A stretch of DNA of 44,638 bases from assembly GCA_963205105.1 (NCBI GenBank), contig CAUJJW010000017.1:1-44638 (forward strand). Direction: 5' to 3'. Made by a program: the position numbers and the translations under genes. This DNA is from Verrucomicrobiota bacterium. GTDB lineage: Bacteria > Verrucomicrobiota > Verrucomicrobiia > Limisphaerales > CAIMTB01. Shown piece by piece: positions 20,101-26,472 of the stretch (positions are counted from its first letter, which is position 1; every line of letters starts with the position of its first letter). Below the pieces are notes generated by a model. That model had not been told where the DNA came from. It saw nothing but the letters and a program-made list of their open reading frames with translations, and made no database searches.

Positions 20101-23100
20101 CGCGTCCGCCACCGCACCGGTGCCCGGGTTCAGCCCCAGTTCGACGAACAGATTCGTCCGGCCCGCCCGCAGGAATCGGTCGACCTCCGCGAACACCACG
20201 CCGTCGTCGTCGATCCCGAGAAACTGCTCCGTGCCGGCATGCTTGAAGGCCAGACGCGCCGCCTGACGCAAGGTCGGCAGGTCCCGTCGGGATTGGGGGC
20301 TCGTCAAGATTTCCAACGTGTTGGACCGCCCTCGCCCGACGGCGGCACGCATTTCCGGCGTGTCCATCAAGGCCCGCGCATTGCCCAGGGTCTGCGAGCG
20401 CGCCATGCGATCCAGCGCCCGCGCCAGATCGTTCATCGCACCGTTGTAGTCCTCGTAGCGCTGAAGATCGGTGGCCCGAGCATCCAGTTCGCCCAGCTTC
20501 GCCGACAACGCCTGTTCGAGGGTTCCCGCACCGTCCGCCATGGCCTTCAAGGTGGCGCGAACCGCGCCATAGGCCGCTTCATGGGTCACTTGTCGCCCCT
20601 GCTCCGCCGCCGCGAGCACCGAGTTGGCAAACGCAGCCACCGCATCCAACTCCAGAGTCACCGACGGCGCGCGAAATTCCGGGCGTGTCCCCGCCGGATC
20701 CAGTTCCAGCGGCGCGGTGAGTGGCGCCAACGTCTCGAAGCTCGCGTTCAGGCGTTGGTAATACTCGGTGAGCGTCGTCAGCAATTCCCGGCTGAACTCT
20801 CCCGCCCCTGGCAGTGTCGGTTTCAACACCGTGATCTTGTCCACCAGATCCAACTTGAGCCCGCCCGCCTCCAATCCAAACGTGTAGACCGGGTCTTCCA
20901 AACCAATGAATCCGCCGAAGTGCATGCCGTTGGTCAGATCCAACCGCAGCCCGCCCGACAGCCGCAGCCCATCCCCGTCCCGGAAGCTCACATGCAACGG
21001 GCGCCGCGCCGGAATCGAGAGCAGCCCGATCGGATTCTCGGCCGGCACCTGCACGTTGCCGAACGCGGTGATGTCGAAGTCGCCGTTGTTCGCCACCGTC
21101 GCATTCCGGATTTCCAGAGCCCCCGCGATCGCCGGCAGTTCCAAACGCCCGCCAAAGCTCCCGCTCAGGAATTCTGTCGAGCGATCGTAGAACACACTGC
21201 CGAAGCCCTTCCGCACCACCAATGCCCCGGGCAACCGCAGTTCCACCGGCTCGAATTGCGGCCGCAGCGCCACAAACGCCTGCGCCACCCGGTCCGCCGC
21301 CCGGACGGTCGCCGTCGCCGATGACAGCATCGCCCCGGCCAGGATCGTGACGTTGGTGCCGATCCGGCGGTCCACGCCCTGAATGAGGCGCCGGCTGAAG
21401 TCGGTCATTTCCCACCACGCCCGTTGGGCTTCCGCGGCGCCGGTGAATTGCACGGTCAGATTGGGGAGCACCACATCCCGCACTCGGGCCACTTCCGGAG
21501 TCATGGCCAGGCTTTCCAGCACTTCGGCCAGGTCCGCGAGCGTGTCCAGAATGGCCACGCCATCGCGGAGCCGGTCCCGCGGCCAGGCTTCGAGTGCCAG
21601 CGTGTCCAGCCGATCCAATTGAGCGCGGAGTTCCCGCTGGAGCGGCCCCACCAGATCGGTGTCGAGGTTGAAGTTGAAGCGCACCTTCACCCTCGCCAGC
21701 GTCGTGTAAAACGGGTCGATGCCGCCGCGCGACCGATCGGCGGTCAGCCGACGCGCATCCAGTTCCCGCTCCCGCGCCACCCGCTGAAGTCCGGACCAGA
21801 GCTGGACATACTCGGCATCCAGGTTGAATGGCCCGGTGGTGCAACCAAAGCGCATCACCTGCGCCGGCCAGCGGAACACACCCTCCTGCTCCACCGCGTT
21901 CAGGGCGTCCAACTGAACCAGAAGCTGCTGCCGCTCCAGGTAGTGCATCGCAGGCTCGGCACAAAAGCGTTGGTGAATCAGCGTGCGCTGGCGATGGGCC
22001 AGGGATTGTGCCGCCGTCCGCACCACCACCAGGGCGTCGCTGCCCCGGTTCTCATCGCCCGCGAGCGAGATCGCCCCGGTCAACCCGAAGATCTCCCGCG
22101 CTTCGTTGTCGAGCACGTGCAGCGGGATGGCTTCCAGCACCGCGGGAATCGCCACCGCGCCGTTGGTCGGATTCAAACCCAGCCTCACCAGGTGGTTCGA
22201 GAGACCCGACTGGATGAAGGCGGAAAGTTTGGGCAATACCGAGCCAGCGCCATCGGTCCCCAGCAGTTGTTCCGCCGCCGCCAAATCGTCGGCGAGCGCG
22301 AACACTTCCCGGAGGGTGCGCAAATCACGCGTCGACGCCGGACTGTCCAGCAGGGCCAGCGTGTTGGTGCGCGACACCTGAAGGGTTTCCTGAAGTTCCG
22401 GCGAATTCACCAGATCCGCCCGCCGGCCGATGCTTGCCTCGAATCCCGCTCGATTCACGACCTCGCCCAGTTTCTTCAGGGTCGCGTGCGCACGGCGGGT
22501 CCGCTCCAGATCGGCGGCCCTCAGATCCAGATCCCCCGCCAAGCGGACGAGATCCGCTTCGGCCGACCGCGTCCCGCGGGCAAAATCCCTCAACAACTCG
22601 CGAACCGAACCGAACACCGCCTGATGCGAGGTGGTGGTGGCGGTGGCCAATGCGGCCTGGGCGCTGTTGATGAAGGTCTCCAACCCGTCCAACGGCATGG
22701 TGAGGACCGGATCGCGAAACTCCGGCGGCACACCGGGTTCACCCAATTCCAAGGGTTGCCCCAATCCTGCGAGACTCTCGAAGCTGCGGTTGAGGCTGCC
22801 CAGATATTCCCCGAGAGCCGTCGCCACTTCCGCGGTGAAGACACCGACTCCCGGCACGCTCGGCTTGAGCAACACGATCCGATCCAGCAGTTCCAGGTTC
22901 AGGCCATCCGCGGCAAAACCCATGGTGTACACCGGATCCTCGAAGCCCAGAAAACCGTCGAAGCGCATGCCGTTGTCCAAGTCCAAACGCATCGCCCCCG
23001 CAAAGCGCGGGACATCGCCCGTCCGCAGGCGGATGTTCAACGGTCGGCGCGCCGGGATGGTCAACGTTCCCGCTGGCCGCCCCACCGGCACCCGCAACGA

Positions 23101-26100
23101 CCCAAAGGCATTCAGATCAAACGCACCGCCGCTGGCGATGGACGCGTTTTGCACCGACAGAAACCCGCCGAACTTCGGCAGGGCGATCTGCCCGCGGAAT
23201 CGCCCCGAGAATTGCCGGGTCAGCCGGTGATAGCTCGCCGCTCCCACCACGCCGTCCACCTGGATCTCACCCGGCAACAGCATGTCGGCGGCGGTCAGCA
23301 GGCTTCCCGAGGTTTGGATCTGCAACCGCGCCACTTCCCGCGACGTCGACAGCAGCACCGCGGCTTGTTCCAGGTTCGCCCGTTGCCCGATCAAATCCCC
23401 GACTTGCCCCAGTCGCTCCGCTTCCCCCAGCAACGTTCGTACGGCTTCTGCCGCCTCCGACCAACCACGTTGCGCCAGCATCAGAACACTCAGCCGCGCC
23501 ACCACTCTCGGCAGTCGCTGGGTCTCCCAGTCTTCCGCCGCCGCCAATCCAAAACGCGCCCCCAACTCCGAGTGCAGTCTTCCCGCTTCCAGAATCTGCA
23601 TCAGCGCCGCCAGGCTCGTTTCCGACGCCAGCGCCACCGATCCCGTCACTTCCACCAGCGCACGTTCCAACCCATCAAACGCCCGACGGAAGGGTTGCGA
23701 CGCGAAGGTCACGCCCGCCGGCATCTGCCGCAGCACGCGCATCAGCGCCCGGATCTCTGCCGAAAGGTTTCCCAGCGTTCGCTCACCCAGCGGCTTGGAG
23801 AGGTCGAGCAGCAGAAGCGCATCGAGCCGCTGACCGTACCCCGTCAGATCCGCCGCATCGGGAATCAGCGCGTTCACCGCCAGGTTGTCGGGGAAGATCG
23901 CCAATTGACGCGCCGCCGCCACGTCCACGATGTCCTGCACCGCCAACAGAAAACCGGGGTAGTCCCCGGCTTGTTCGGCCTCCACTGCCGCCGCATTCGC
24001 CACCTCAAACAACCGCGCCCCAAGTTGCGAGAGTGCCTCGTCGATGGGCGTGGCCGGCGCCAGGTCAACACCGAGCAACTGCACCGCCGCCAGGAAGTCC
24101 ACCAACTGCCGCACCTTTTCGGCCGCGACAAAACGGTTCATTCCCACAATGACCGGATTGCCAAACGGCGTGAATTGTCCCGCCACCACCCCCAGGGCCG
24201 TCGCCTGACGCCCGGCAAAGCGCTGAAGCAACGCCGGCATCGCCGTCGTGATCAGCCGTCCCGCCGGCCGGTTCAGGGTCTGCCGCAACGCCTCGGTGTC
24301 GGCAATCGCCCGAACCGCGCGGGTCAGGGATTCAAAGTTCAGTGTCGCATCCGGTTCCTCGGCACGCGCCAACGCCGCCGCCTCCGCTTCCGCCAACGCG
24401 GCATCCAATTCTGCCTGCGCCGCAGGGGTGGCGGTCACCGCATTCGCCGCCAACGCCGCCCGCGCCCGCATCAGCGCCAGTCGATGCAACGCCGCCGCAT
24501 CGAGATCATGCCCGCCGGACGCCGAGGCCCCGGATTGGCGGGCGACATCCCGGATCAGGTCCAGCGGCAGCCGTTGCGTGGTCCCCGCCAACGCGCTGAA
24601 GGTCCAGGCTTCCAACGCACTTCCCATCGCCTCGAAGGGCGCCGGCGGAAGACCCGGAACAATCCCGGAAGCCCCCACCGAACCCGTGCCGATCATCGCC
24701 GCCACCGAGCCGCTGAAACGTTCGTAGGCCCGCGCAAAGGCACTCAGACAACGCATGGCCTCGGCCAGCTGCGCCGGCGTCGTGGTCGTGGGCAAACAGA
24801 CCGCCGGATTCGCCGGCAACAGGTCCGCCAGTTCCGCCAACGCCAGGGCCTGGACTCGGTCGGCGGAAAAGTTCAGCCGGTAGTGCGGATCGTTCAGGTT
24901 CAAATCCACCCGCGCATACCCGCCATTGGGAAACTGCACTTCCGCCGGGCCCACCAGCGAGATGGCCCCGTCCGGTCGGAGGGTCAGCCACAGCGGATTC
25001 GCATCACCCGCCTTCAGGGTGAGCGGACTGCCCGAATTGTCCGGCAGCGAAAACTCACCATGAAACGGCAGACGCATGCCCAGTTCGCGGGTGAAATCGA
25101 TGACCAGATCCGGGTACTCCCCCGAGGTCCCCGGCAACGGCAGCCCTGTCGAAACAAAGGAAAAGCGCGCCGCGCGAATACCACCGTCGTCCACGACTCC
25201 CGCCCGCCAGGTCAGTGGGAACCGCCCAAACACGGTCACCGCCACCCCGTCCGCCGGAGTGCGGTCAAACACGGCCAGAACATCCGCCAATGCCACCGGC
25301 CCCACCCGCAGCCGCTTCAACTCTCCTCCGGTGCGGGACAGCGTGCCATCCAGTTGAATCGGGTACGCACCCCCGAAACCAGCCACGGCATCGACAAATT
25401 CCAGCGACTGCCCGCCGACCTCGTTGATCAGTCGAACGCCCTTGGGAAAGCGAATGAAGAAACCGGGGCCCCGTCCCAGCAGGTTCCGACCGCCCGGCCG
25501 GTATTCGACCGGTCCCCACTGACCGGGAGCCACCGCCTGCACAATCCCGCCTTCCACCGGCAATCCATTCGTCCCCAGCGGCACGAAATGATCCGGGTCC
25601 ACCAGCCCCAGCGGGAACACCGAGGAATGCGAAATATTGCCCAAACCATCCACTGCCCGGGCCACCAGGAAGCGCGCGCCCAGTTCGCGGACGTTCAACG
25701 GCAGACGAAAGGTCCAAGCCGCCCCTGTTCCCGGCTCGGCGTCGCCCAGGACGGTCGAGCCATTCAGAAACACCACCCGGGTCACACCACTCGGATCCGT
25801 GGCCTCCACCGACAACGTCGCCCCCGGACCTCCGTCGACGGGCGCAAACCGAGCGTCGATCGCCGACAGCGCCGGACCCTCCACATCGCGCCCTGTCTCC
25901 TGGAGCAGCGCCACCCGATAGAAGCCTTTGGGAAGAATCACCCCGGTGGAATCCGAGCCCTTCGTCACCGTGCCTTCCGCCCGGACGGTCGCCACATCCA
26001 CCCAGCCCACACCTCCACCCGCTTCCAAGACAACCCCGTCCCAACGCTGCAACCGATACAGCCGACCGGGTTGGCTGGCCCAGGTGACTTGCCAGCCCGT

Positions 26101-26370
26101 GCGCAGTTCGTACTCGGGTGCTTCCAGGATGCGAAAGCCTTCAACTGCCTCGGGCCCCACGAAGCCCACCGGTCCAGGCCCCACCAGCGCCACCGGCGTC
26201 ACCCGTTCCACTCCCACCCCACCCAACACGTCACCGTCCGTCGCCACGGCGTCGGCAAGCCACATTTCCGTCGAACGCTGGGAGGAACGTCCCCAGGTCA
26301 ACACCAACGCCGCCAGCAACCACAGCCAGACCTTCGAAAAACAGAAACGAACAGCGTGACGTCGAATCAT
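8131..26370 (-). CDS. Giant 6079-aa modular exported protein
   Basis: An uninterrupted 18.2-kb gene. The ATG at 26370 is preferred over one 27 codons upstream because the signal peptide (basic residues, then VWLWLLAALVLTW) starts there. Approximate layout: a 'LYRLQRW ... GFYRV' module (96-152); an Ig-like domain (164-254); a diverged module (470-1052); two tandem copies of a 681-aa mixed alpha/beta module (1052-1732, 1732-2413); beta-rich sequence; a low-complexity insert encoded by a palindromic repeat (3119-3136); an alpha/beta-rich stretch; choice-of-anchor-D domains 1-2 (about 4460-4660; V-x-F-G-x-[VI]-P-x-G-S type); a Ycf48/BNR-like propeller (about 4675-4955, W-A-V-G and R-T-D-N-G-G-x-S-W motifs); anchor-D 3; a second propeller (about 5080-5390); anchor-D 4 (about 5400-5490); an InlB-B-like repeat (about 5510-5610); a beta-rich end; and a Cys-rich tail. 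No catalytic domain was recognised. It is the last gene of the four-gene cluster. A surface or adhesive role is inference. Confidence 0.93.
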   Translation of the reverse strand: MIRRHAVRFCFSKVWLWLLAALVLTWGRSSQRSTEMWLADAVATDGDVLGGVGVERVTPVALVGPGPVGFVGPEAVEGFRILEAPEYELRTGWQVTWASQPGRLYRLQRWDGVVLEAGGGVGWVDVATVRAEGTVTKGSDSTGVILPKGFYRVALLQETGRDVEGPALSAIDARFAPVDGGPGATLSVEATDPSGVTRVVFLNGSTVLGDAEPGTGAAWTFRLPLNVRELGARFLVARAVDGLGNISHSSVFPLGLVDPDHFVPLGTNGLPVEGGIVQAVAPGQWGPVEYRPGGRNLLGRGPGFFIRFPKGVRLINEVGGQSLEFVDAVAGFGGAYPIQLDGTLSRTGGELKRLRVGPVALADVLAVFDRTPADGVAVTVFGRFPLTWRAGVVDDGGIRAARFSFVSTGLPLPGTSGEYPDLVIDFTRELGMRLPFHGEFSLPDNSGSPLTLKAGDANPLWLTLRPDGAISLVGPAEVQFPNGGYARVDLNLNDPHYRLNFSADRVQALALAELADLLPANPAVCLPTTTTPAQLAEAMRCLSAFARAYERFSGSVAAMIGTGSVGASGIVPGLPPAPFEAMGSALEAWTFSALAGTTQRLPLDLIRDVARQSGASASGGHDLDAAALHRLALMRARAALAANAVTATPAAQAELDAALAEAEAAALARAEEPDATLNFESLTRAVRAIADTEALRQTLNRPAGRLITTAMPALLQRFAGRQATALGVVAGQFTPFGNPVIVGMNRFVAAEKVRQLVDFLAAVQLLGVDLAPATPIDEALSQLGARLFEVANAAAVEAEQAGDYPGFLLAVQDIVDVAAARQLAIFPDNLAVNALIPDAADLTGYGQRLDALLLLDLSKPLGERTLGNLSAEIRALMRVLRQMPAGVTFASQPFRRAFDGLERALVEVTGSVALASETSLAALMQILEAGRLHSELGARFGLAAAEDWETQRLPRVVARLSVLMLAQRGWSEAAEAVRTLLGEAERLGQVGDLIGQRANLEQAAVLLSTSREVARLQIQTSGSLLTAADMLLPGEIQVDGVVGAASYHRLTRQFSGRFRGQIALPKFGGFLSVQNASIASGGAFDLNAFGSLRVPVGRPAGTLTIPARRPLNIRLRTGDVPRFAGAMRLDLDNGMRFDGFLGFEDPVYTMGFAADGLNLELLDRIVLLKPSVPGVGVFTAEVATALGEYLGSLNRSFESLAGLGQPLELGEPGVPPEFRDPVLTMPLDGLETFINSAQAALATATTTSHQAVFGSVRELLRDFARGTRSAEADLVRLAGDLDLRAADLERTRRAHATLKKLGEVVNRAGFEASIGRRADLVNSPELQETLQVSRTNTLALLDSPASTRDLRTLREVFALADDLAAAEQLLGTDGAGSVLPKLSAFIQSGLSNHLVRLGLNPTNGAVAIPAVLEAIPLHVLDNEAREIFGLTGAISLAGDENRGSDALVVVRTAAQSLAHRQRTLIHQRFCAEPAMHYLERQQLLVQLDALNAVEQEGVFRWPAQVMRFGCTTGPFNLDAEYVQLWSGLQRVARERELDARRLTADRSRGGIDPFYTTLARVKVRFNFNLDTDLVGPLQRELRAQLDRLDTLALEAWPRDRLRDGVAILDTLADLAEVLESLAMTPEVARVRDVVLPNLTVQFTGAAEAQRAWWEMTDFSRRLIQGVDRRIGTNVTILAGAMLSSATATVRAADRVAQAFVALRPQFEPVELRLPGALVVRKGFGSVFYDRSTEFLSGSFGGRLELPAIAGALEIRNATVANNGDFDITAFGNVQVPAENPIGLLSIPARRPLHVSFRDGDGLRLSGGLRLDLTNGMHFGGFIGLEDPVYTFGLEAGGLKLDLVDKITVLKPTLPGAGEFSRELLTTLTEYYQRLNASFETLAPLTAPLELDPAGTRPEFRAPSVTLELDAVAAFANSVLAAAEQGRQVTHEAAYGAVRATLKAMADGAGTLEQALSAKLGELDARATDLQRYEDYNGAMNDLARALDRMARSQTLGNARALMDTPEMRAAVGRGRSNTLEILTSPQSRRDLPTLRQAARLAFKHAGTEQFLGIDDDGVVFAEVDRFLRAGRTNLFVELGLNPGTGAVADAARFEAIPLQLLDNHAKDLLGYSAELLSSGVDDDGSELAIIRAAVGTLAGRQRGLLLRELCEQPNLTFLDRLQYTRQLGELASAQRLGQFDWPGAVRYADCTSGPFDLARETASLQALTRRVLVERALMEEDRRVDRLEARLLPAYATLSRIKVQFNFSLEADLLAPLRRDLQARLEGLDQLALQTWPRDRMRDGVGMLRDLVELAETFENLGLAPEVSHIQTITLPRLTLEFTAVAEAQKAWWELADYSRRLVQASNRRVGAAVTTLAGSFLSAASASVRSADRIAQAFVALRPQFVPQDFVLAGDDLLVRQVFGGLLYDRQTQFLSGTFGGRLEFPSVGTNVFFSINEATVANDGSFSLRASTATPLPFGTVGLSADLQVASTRAGGLDVLGTGQLAVPFNTTTQLFGVMVLYDESANRLAVNSTAQNVNLRFTEDFVLFDAGFGFDVSLVSPRGRFTAQGSAGMFARSRPLPASVTRTNFQVVADGIATSFAYEPSGTTLSLNNGTLRLPEIFTTSICPTNPAGVASGPAIALTPSAPISVTFRENPESVRFSGALEFRNLGFEVPGLTNLSAEVCSARLVFPTNGLPLLTNLNATLQLPIPGRTNRVDLFGAAFRLDGFPTGTIALRDNLSVFSQGGFEFILLGTATTNCNLPTALTIARQPNGQPFYRLDVGIEFAIPPSALGADGGGRLFARSCGFVAGSRGEPLQLAMENFAIGGTMRLGGPQGLLIDNAVLALDGLTNLFQPTPSRPFSVSLAGFVNIPDGPRLGLQNARFDFVGETLPRFTIAGLSVAQNPDYQAAPGLLLNVSGASVVFLNPNLPFPQVIAPDNIELGISAQVNLPPGPNPILSGRVDNLRGRLVDGRIRTEISGFGMSIQNLEFPPLTLTGEVFLGGLDTVNAAAGQQLGLAAAGGRPPGLFFAGRVGGTLNDVGVKALVAFDMNGPIGVCLDASAGPAGIPLGPTGFLLTGVAGGVSFLNSNGDPCDFATFYPVGADGRPVASQAGLQGEAEGSVARLFEASSVDGQPPGGTPGSTAGGTPAATARGLAGGAVERPGAAMTWEEYAAYLRWAKADEAAVQRVSDAAERRALMSRVAVLGEAPPEFPCPTGDCPPPTVNILCQPHPDLDQFANKVILKFSSLSEDELNQLGITESFVAGLGLTDAQGIGQAVAENVRIGIDLLIPRADPALLGQNTAAAINADIAEFLEDFEATLAQIVRQTIAPFLGNTTSVYDKIVEAAYAGLPCPDATVKLTGTFSHAAVSTALSATGGVVLSTTGAAGVVGSINVMGVPVGRTESFVAGTDNRGDPNPSFCGDSLLAIGPLELGQMRSQFECPGCVTGVLSAFGQLTGCMADQTIRAVLARVAPRVLDRTTQQALSALNDSEKLAFVGQVFSMPPVPGLGDCFAAAARTVADSFQPSFALCGQAVPKLFGIPLSAELVDVSAAATRTSLAAGFSFSPSFVINNLLLCAGSAGLFCQPIFPALDNASMGFGLGFPDLAEAVVGGFEGKFSSPQALGNFAKEGFDHMLANATFTIGYEINPFGFKLADAEARVILPNLTAHPARPGFRYVRPEDRNPRLPSRLNVALTALERGFLAQPLWKGTEADLFQIFPEGSPERSQLQQARVSFQNDYFPHGGILGAARLAMPRMIVDAPPLSAIRTVSDPSADVFERLGAAADLIGNYVLQTSEVGSLAFYVPAPNPPFFADAGGNPLSPQDLLGSLASFDPSEIQVGSVYPFEQFFMSGYLDGRLLGVPVGRADVVAVPAGGGNGPFFRVSAGVPTGSWLRSFLDSANLAFEIRQSPPRPIEDVFTEFRDQITRLQQNGSSAAEVATVVNRVATSLADGLPKVSMDLTVDRFRIPDPLTNLLTTGSASARLVAYSPRFNPAFQGTGPFAEATRLGGIAFKGQFRFANLVTIDNAELAVFPSDLVALPNLAGRFSVPQLGVPGLALHNATFDFNTLPAAGAPFLAASGAIDPIRINNPLNGTRLLSVVPLIPNASRISARFNMVRAANNTIQGSFAVDPSRLDIPMLGNGLSLRIHGARTNDAFSFSTTGPWNATASLAGQLSVRDLGGRELLRVGSTAGDFTASVAGNGLALTSLVVSNIPAGLTVTVFPGESFAQELVVGGTGRASLAVNGDGTFQLTAELGQAKQFAGLPTPGLRAGASLTVSQNGLVMSGSFEGGLLGPGTSAQGTLSVGLNGAIALTGEASIPPQAFGAIQLRGVTTDNLSVQLFQDGYAAPSGARLQVVGVNSELLRLSPFTNRANADFTATVTSGNFTVPGHFQMTGGQMRLSRRSGVVGFEINSPTVTLLPGSQNATTLAAPFNQLLVDTEGRFYADTGLRELNLLGGVKLRGRLELGNEPSSAEPKLSIQPASLTFGTIPFGSVTNRSLRLSNAGEAPLIVNLFSASPAFVPAQSDLSIPVGEFRDVLVQFRPTAAGVANSQIQVLMTPGGSQPGIPVTGDARPVPIFNASVDSVRFGEVPLGSRATRTVVIRNLGVAPLVLTNATLTGPFTVSPAISNRTLQPGERLDLTMTFTPAGLGSATGTLTIRANDTPVPHAIPIQTLNAYAERLVRLREGGPTLRGISMLTTNVGWAVGDDGAFLRTDNGGRSWTAERAGFSGSFRAIASRNNLVVVAGLEGMAGVSTDGGVTWRRIVDPIVTSPSNHWTAVTLMPLTVSAANNMDPAVSVVFAGFRDAGGLVARENNGPFVQAVTTTAPLNAVASLRPSPTVTPRLVAVGDAGTVVRSTDGGLNWSSTLLAGGFLNLRGAAFGATSAIDTDADVWVVGDSGSLFTAPGIGGTLSRVFGPTLENFTAVNVGYIVGENGSAYTRLPIGQNPPFVRENPSGAYHFNAQTGNAGGTWLAGEQGQIHFRPGSAPTGPIITLEPGEVDFGLLPLNRTRTVEVTVFNRGFAPLNVTAITRTGSSAFALSSTALTGIPTNSSRTFQVRFTPASQGDHSAVIEFTHNESATRYRLPVQGRGQVNTWDLLASPRPSAFRDIQFVSDTTGFAISGSQIFRTTDRGTNWTTLTAAVPSALSRLHFFSSSLGFAVGGDAGRTFPVCTNTCASYILRTANGGTTWSVQTTPVSTKVRDLHMVSSTTGFAVTRMTDRLIGIDTPGDVLRTVDGGLTWAVRTRPVPLSGVFDGTAIHAITTTTLFVAGNGHVFRSTDAGANWTRVLNLGTTIEDLQFLDLNNGWLVGADGAFRRTTTGGAVSTAWTPQPLFTGMDLRRVHFVSTTTGWVAGSDGVEGGVFRTDNGGATWVQEFAETITSGRTGPLAVSGRSTGVSYAVNGDGVYRSGPFQPPVQGSATLPGLVDFGVIAIGTNATQTITLRNPGSATLNVTSLNLVSDDDAAAFQVLTTLPISLAAGASRGITVRYAPPTVARHRGALVLGTDGYEGTVRCDVVGEAQVFPTSLVFETEPPGLAMNLRQFPARGPMTVTVVGESKVPNDVINPFEWRFGTTNTVSVPLVQERDGFEYRFQRWEPAQPESFTIVATNVPATYRAIFVPVRPVSDAKGGSLASLRSGRNVALQAQGGPPADVPTGPYVRISQATLELPTLGTAAVQGSAFLSSDRFSMALANAPLGNPQVLSVDAGSWLVSFTNNVRFVLRAQTPGITVLNRPASAPSQALFDVSAARIVAQLTLPQPTPLIPAVVEFGPNTFFAFTNAVSGGIRVSSVRTSGELRLLAKPGGGFAVAQPFNFLATDRPFTNAITSFPATLLDTPLLRITPGTGARVEVRRDAAGAFGVGVNNFNLSLLGGANTLVSGGLSGTRMVFTAGRTLAIGSLRYDGQSATSVEWDFNGPAFKATVPAGTLTVPLIPQALTFPSGFTIDTAANFSRKIALPALTFDGIGVNGGGPMEHNFVRFYRENGVTGLELRDRRSFFDSTMKLSVDIRSTGLATGTFTGSFVVRNFLGCDSIGIPNLSLQYNNSFRDFQFRQDVRLETCLVGTHDFRVRFGTAGAKFCHLVCGDGGCTEVLCLP
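16964..17013. repeat. Double-palindrome repeat, copy B, in frame inside the giant gene
   Basis: The unit GGCGGGCGTCCCGCC + TGCCGTAGAG + CCGGGCGTCCCGCCCGG matches the intergenic copies but lies inside the 6079-aa coding sequence. It is read in frame as P-P-G-G-T-P-G-S-T-A-G-G-T-P-A-A-T and introduces no stop. The second palindrome differs from the other copies (CCGGGCG in place of GGGGGCG), which avoids a run of charged codons. Confidence 0.88.
19130..23215 (-). repeat. Tandem coding repeat, two ~2.04-kb units in the giant gene
   Basis: Two consecutive protein modules with a period of about 2043 bp (681 aa). Unit 1 starts near 23215 (F-S-G-R-F-R-G-Q-I-A-L-P) and unit 2 near 21175 (F-L-S-G-S-F-G-G-R-L-E-L-P). 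A third start motif near 19130 (F-L-S-G-T-F-G-G-R-L-E-F-P) is not followed by a full unit. Each unit runs beta module, then 'EDPVYT.G', then 'L-N-x-S-F-E-[ST]-L-A', a long helical section, 'A-W-P-R-D-R-[LM]-R-D-G-V', and 'R-x-A-Q-A-F-V-A-L-R-P-Q-F'. Copies have diverged at the protein level, so the duplication is old. Confidence 0.88.
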
Positions 26371-26472
26371 GATGGTGTCGCCGCCCCGGAGCCACCTCCA
26401 TGAACGGCAGGCACACCGAAGACCAAGCTCAATGCCCGGAGCAAGCTTCAATCCATCCGATTCTCAAAACGC

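Noticed and set aside
8131..26370. Considered an Rhs/YD-repeat toxin or a non-ribosomal peptide synthetase because of size.
   Set aside because: No YD repeats, no adenylation or carrier motifs, and the protein has a signal peptide and anchor-D/propeller domains.
21424..26403. A 1659-codon plus-strand open frame opposite the giant gene (also 18913-21324).
   Set aside because: Antisense shadow of a GC-rich gene. The product is Arg/Gln/His-rich with no domain, and the minus-strand frame has clear modules and repeats.
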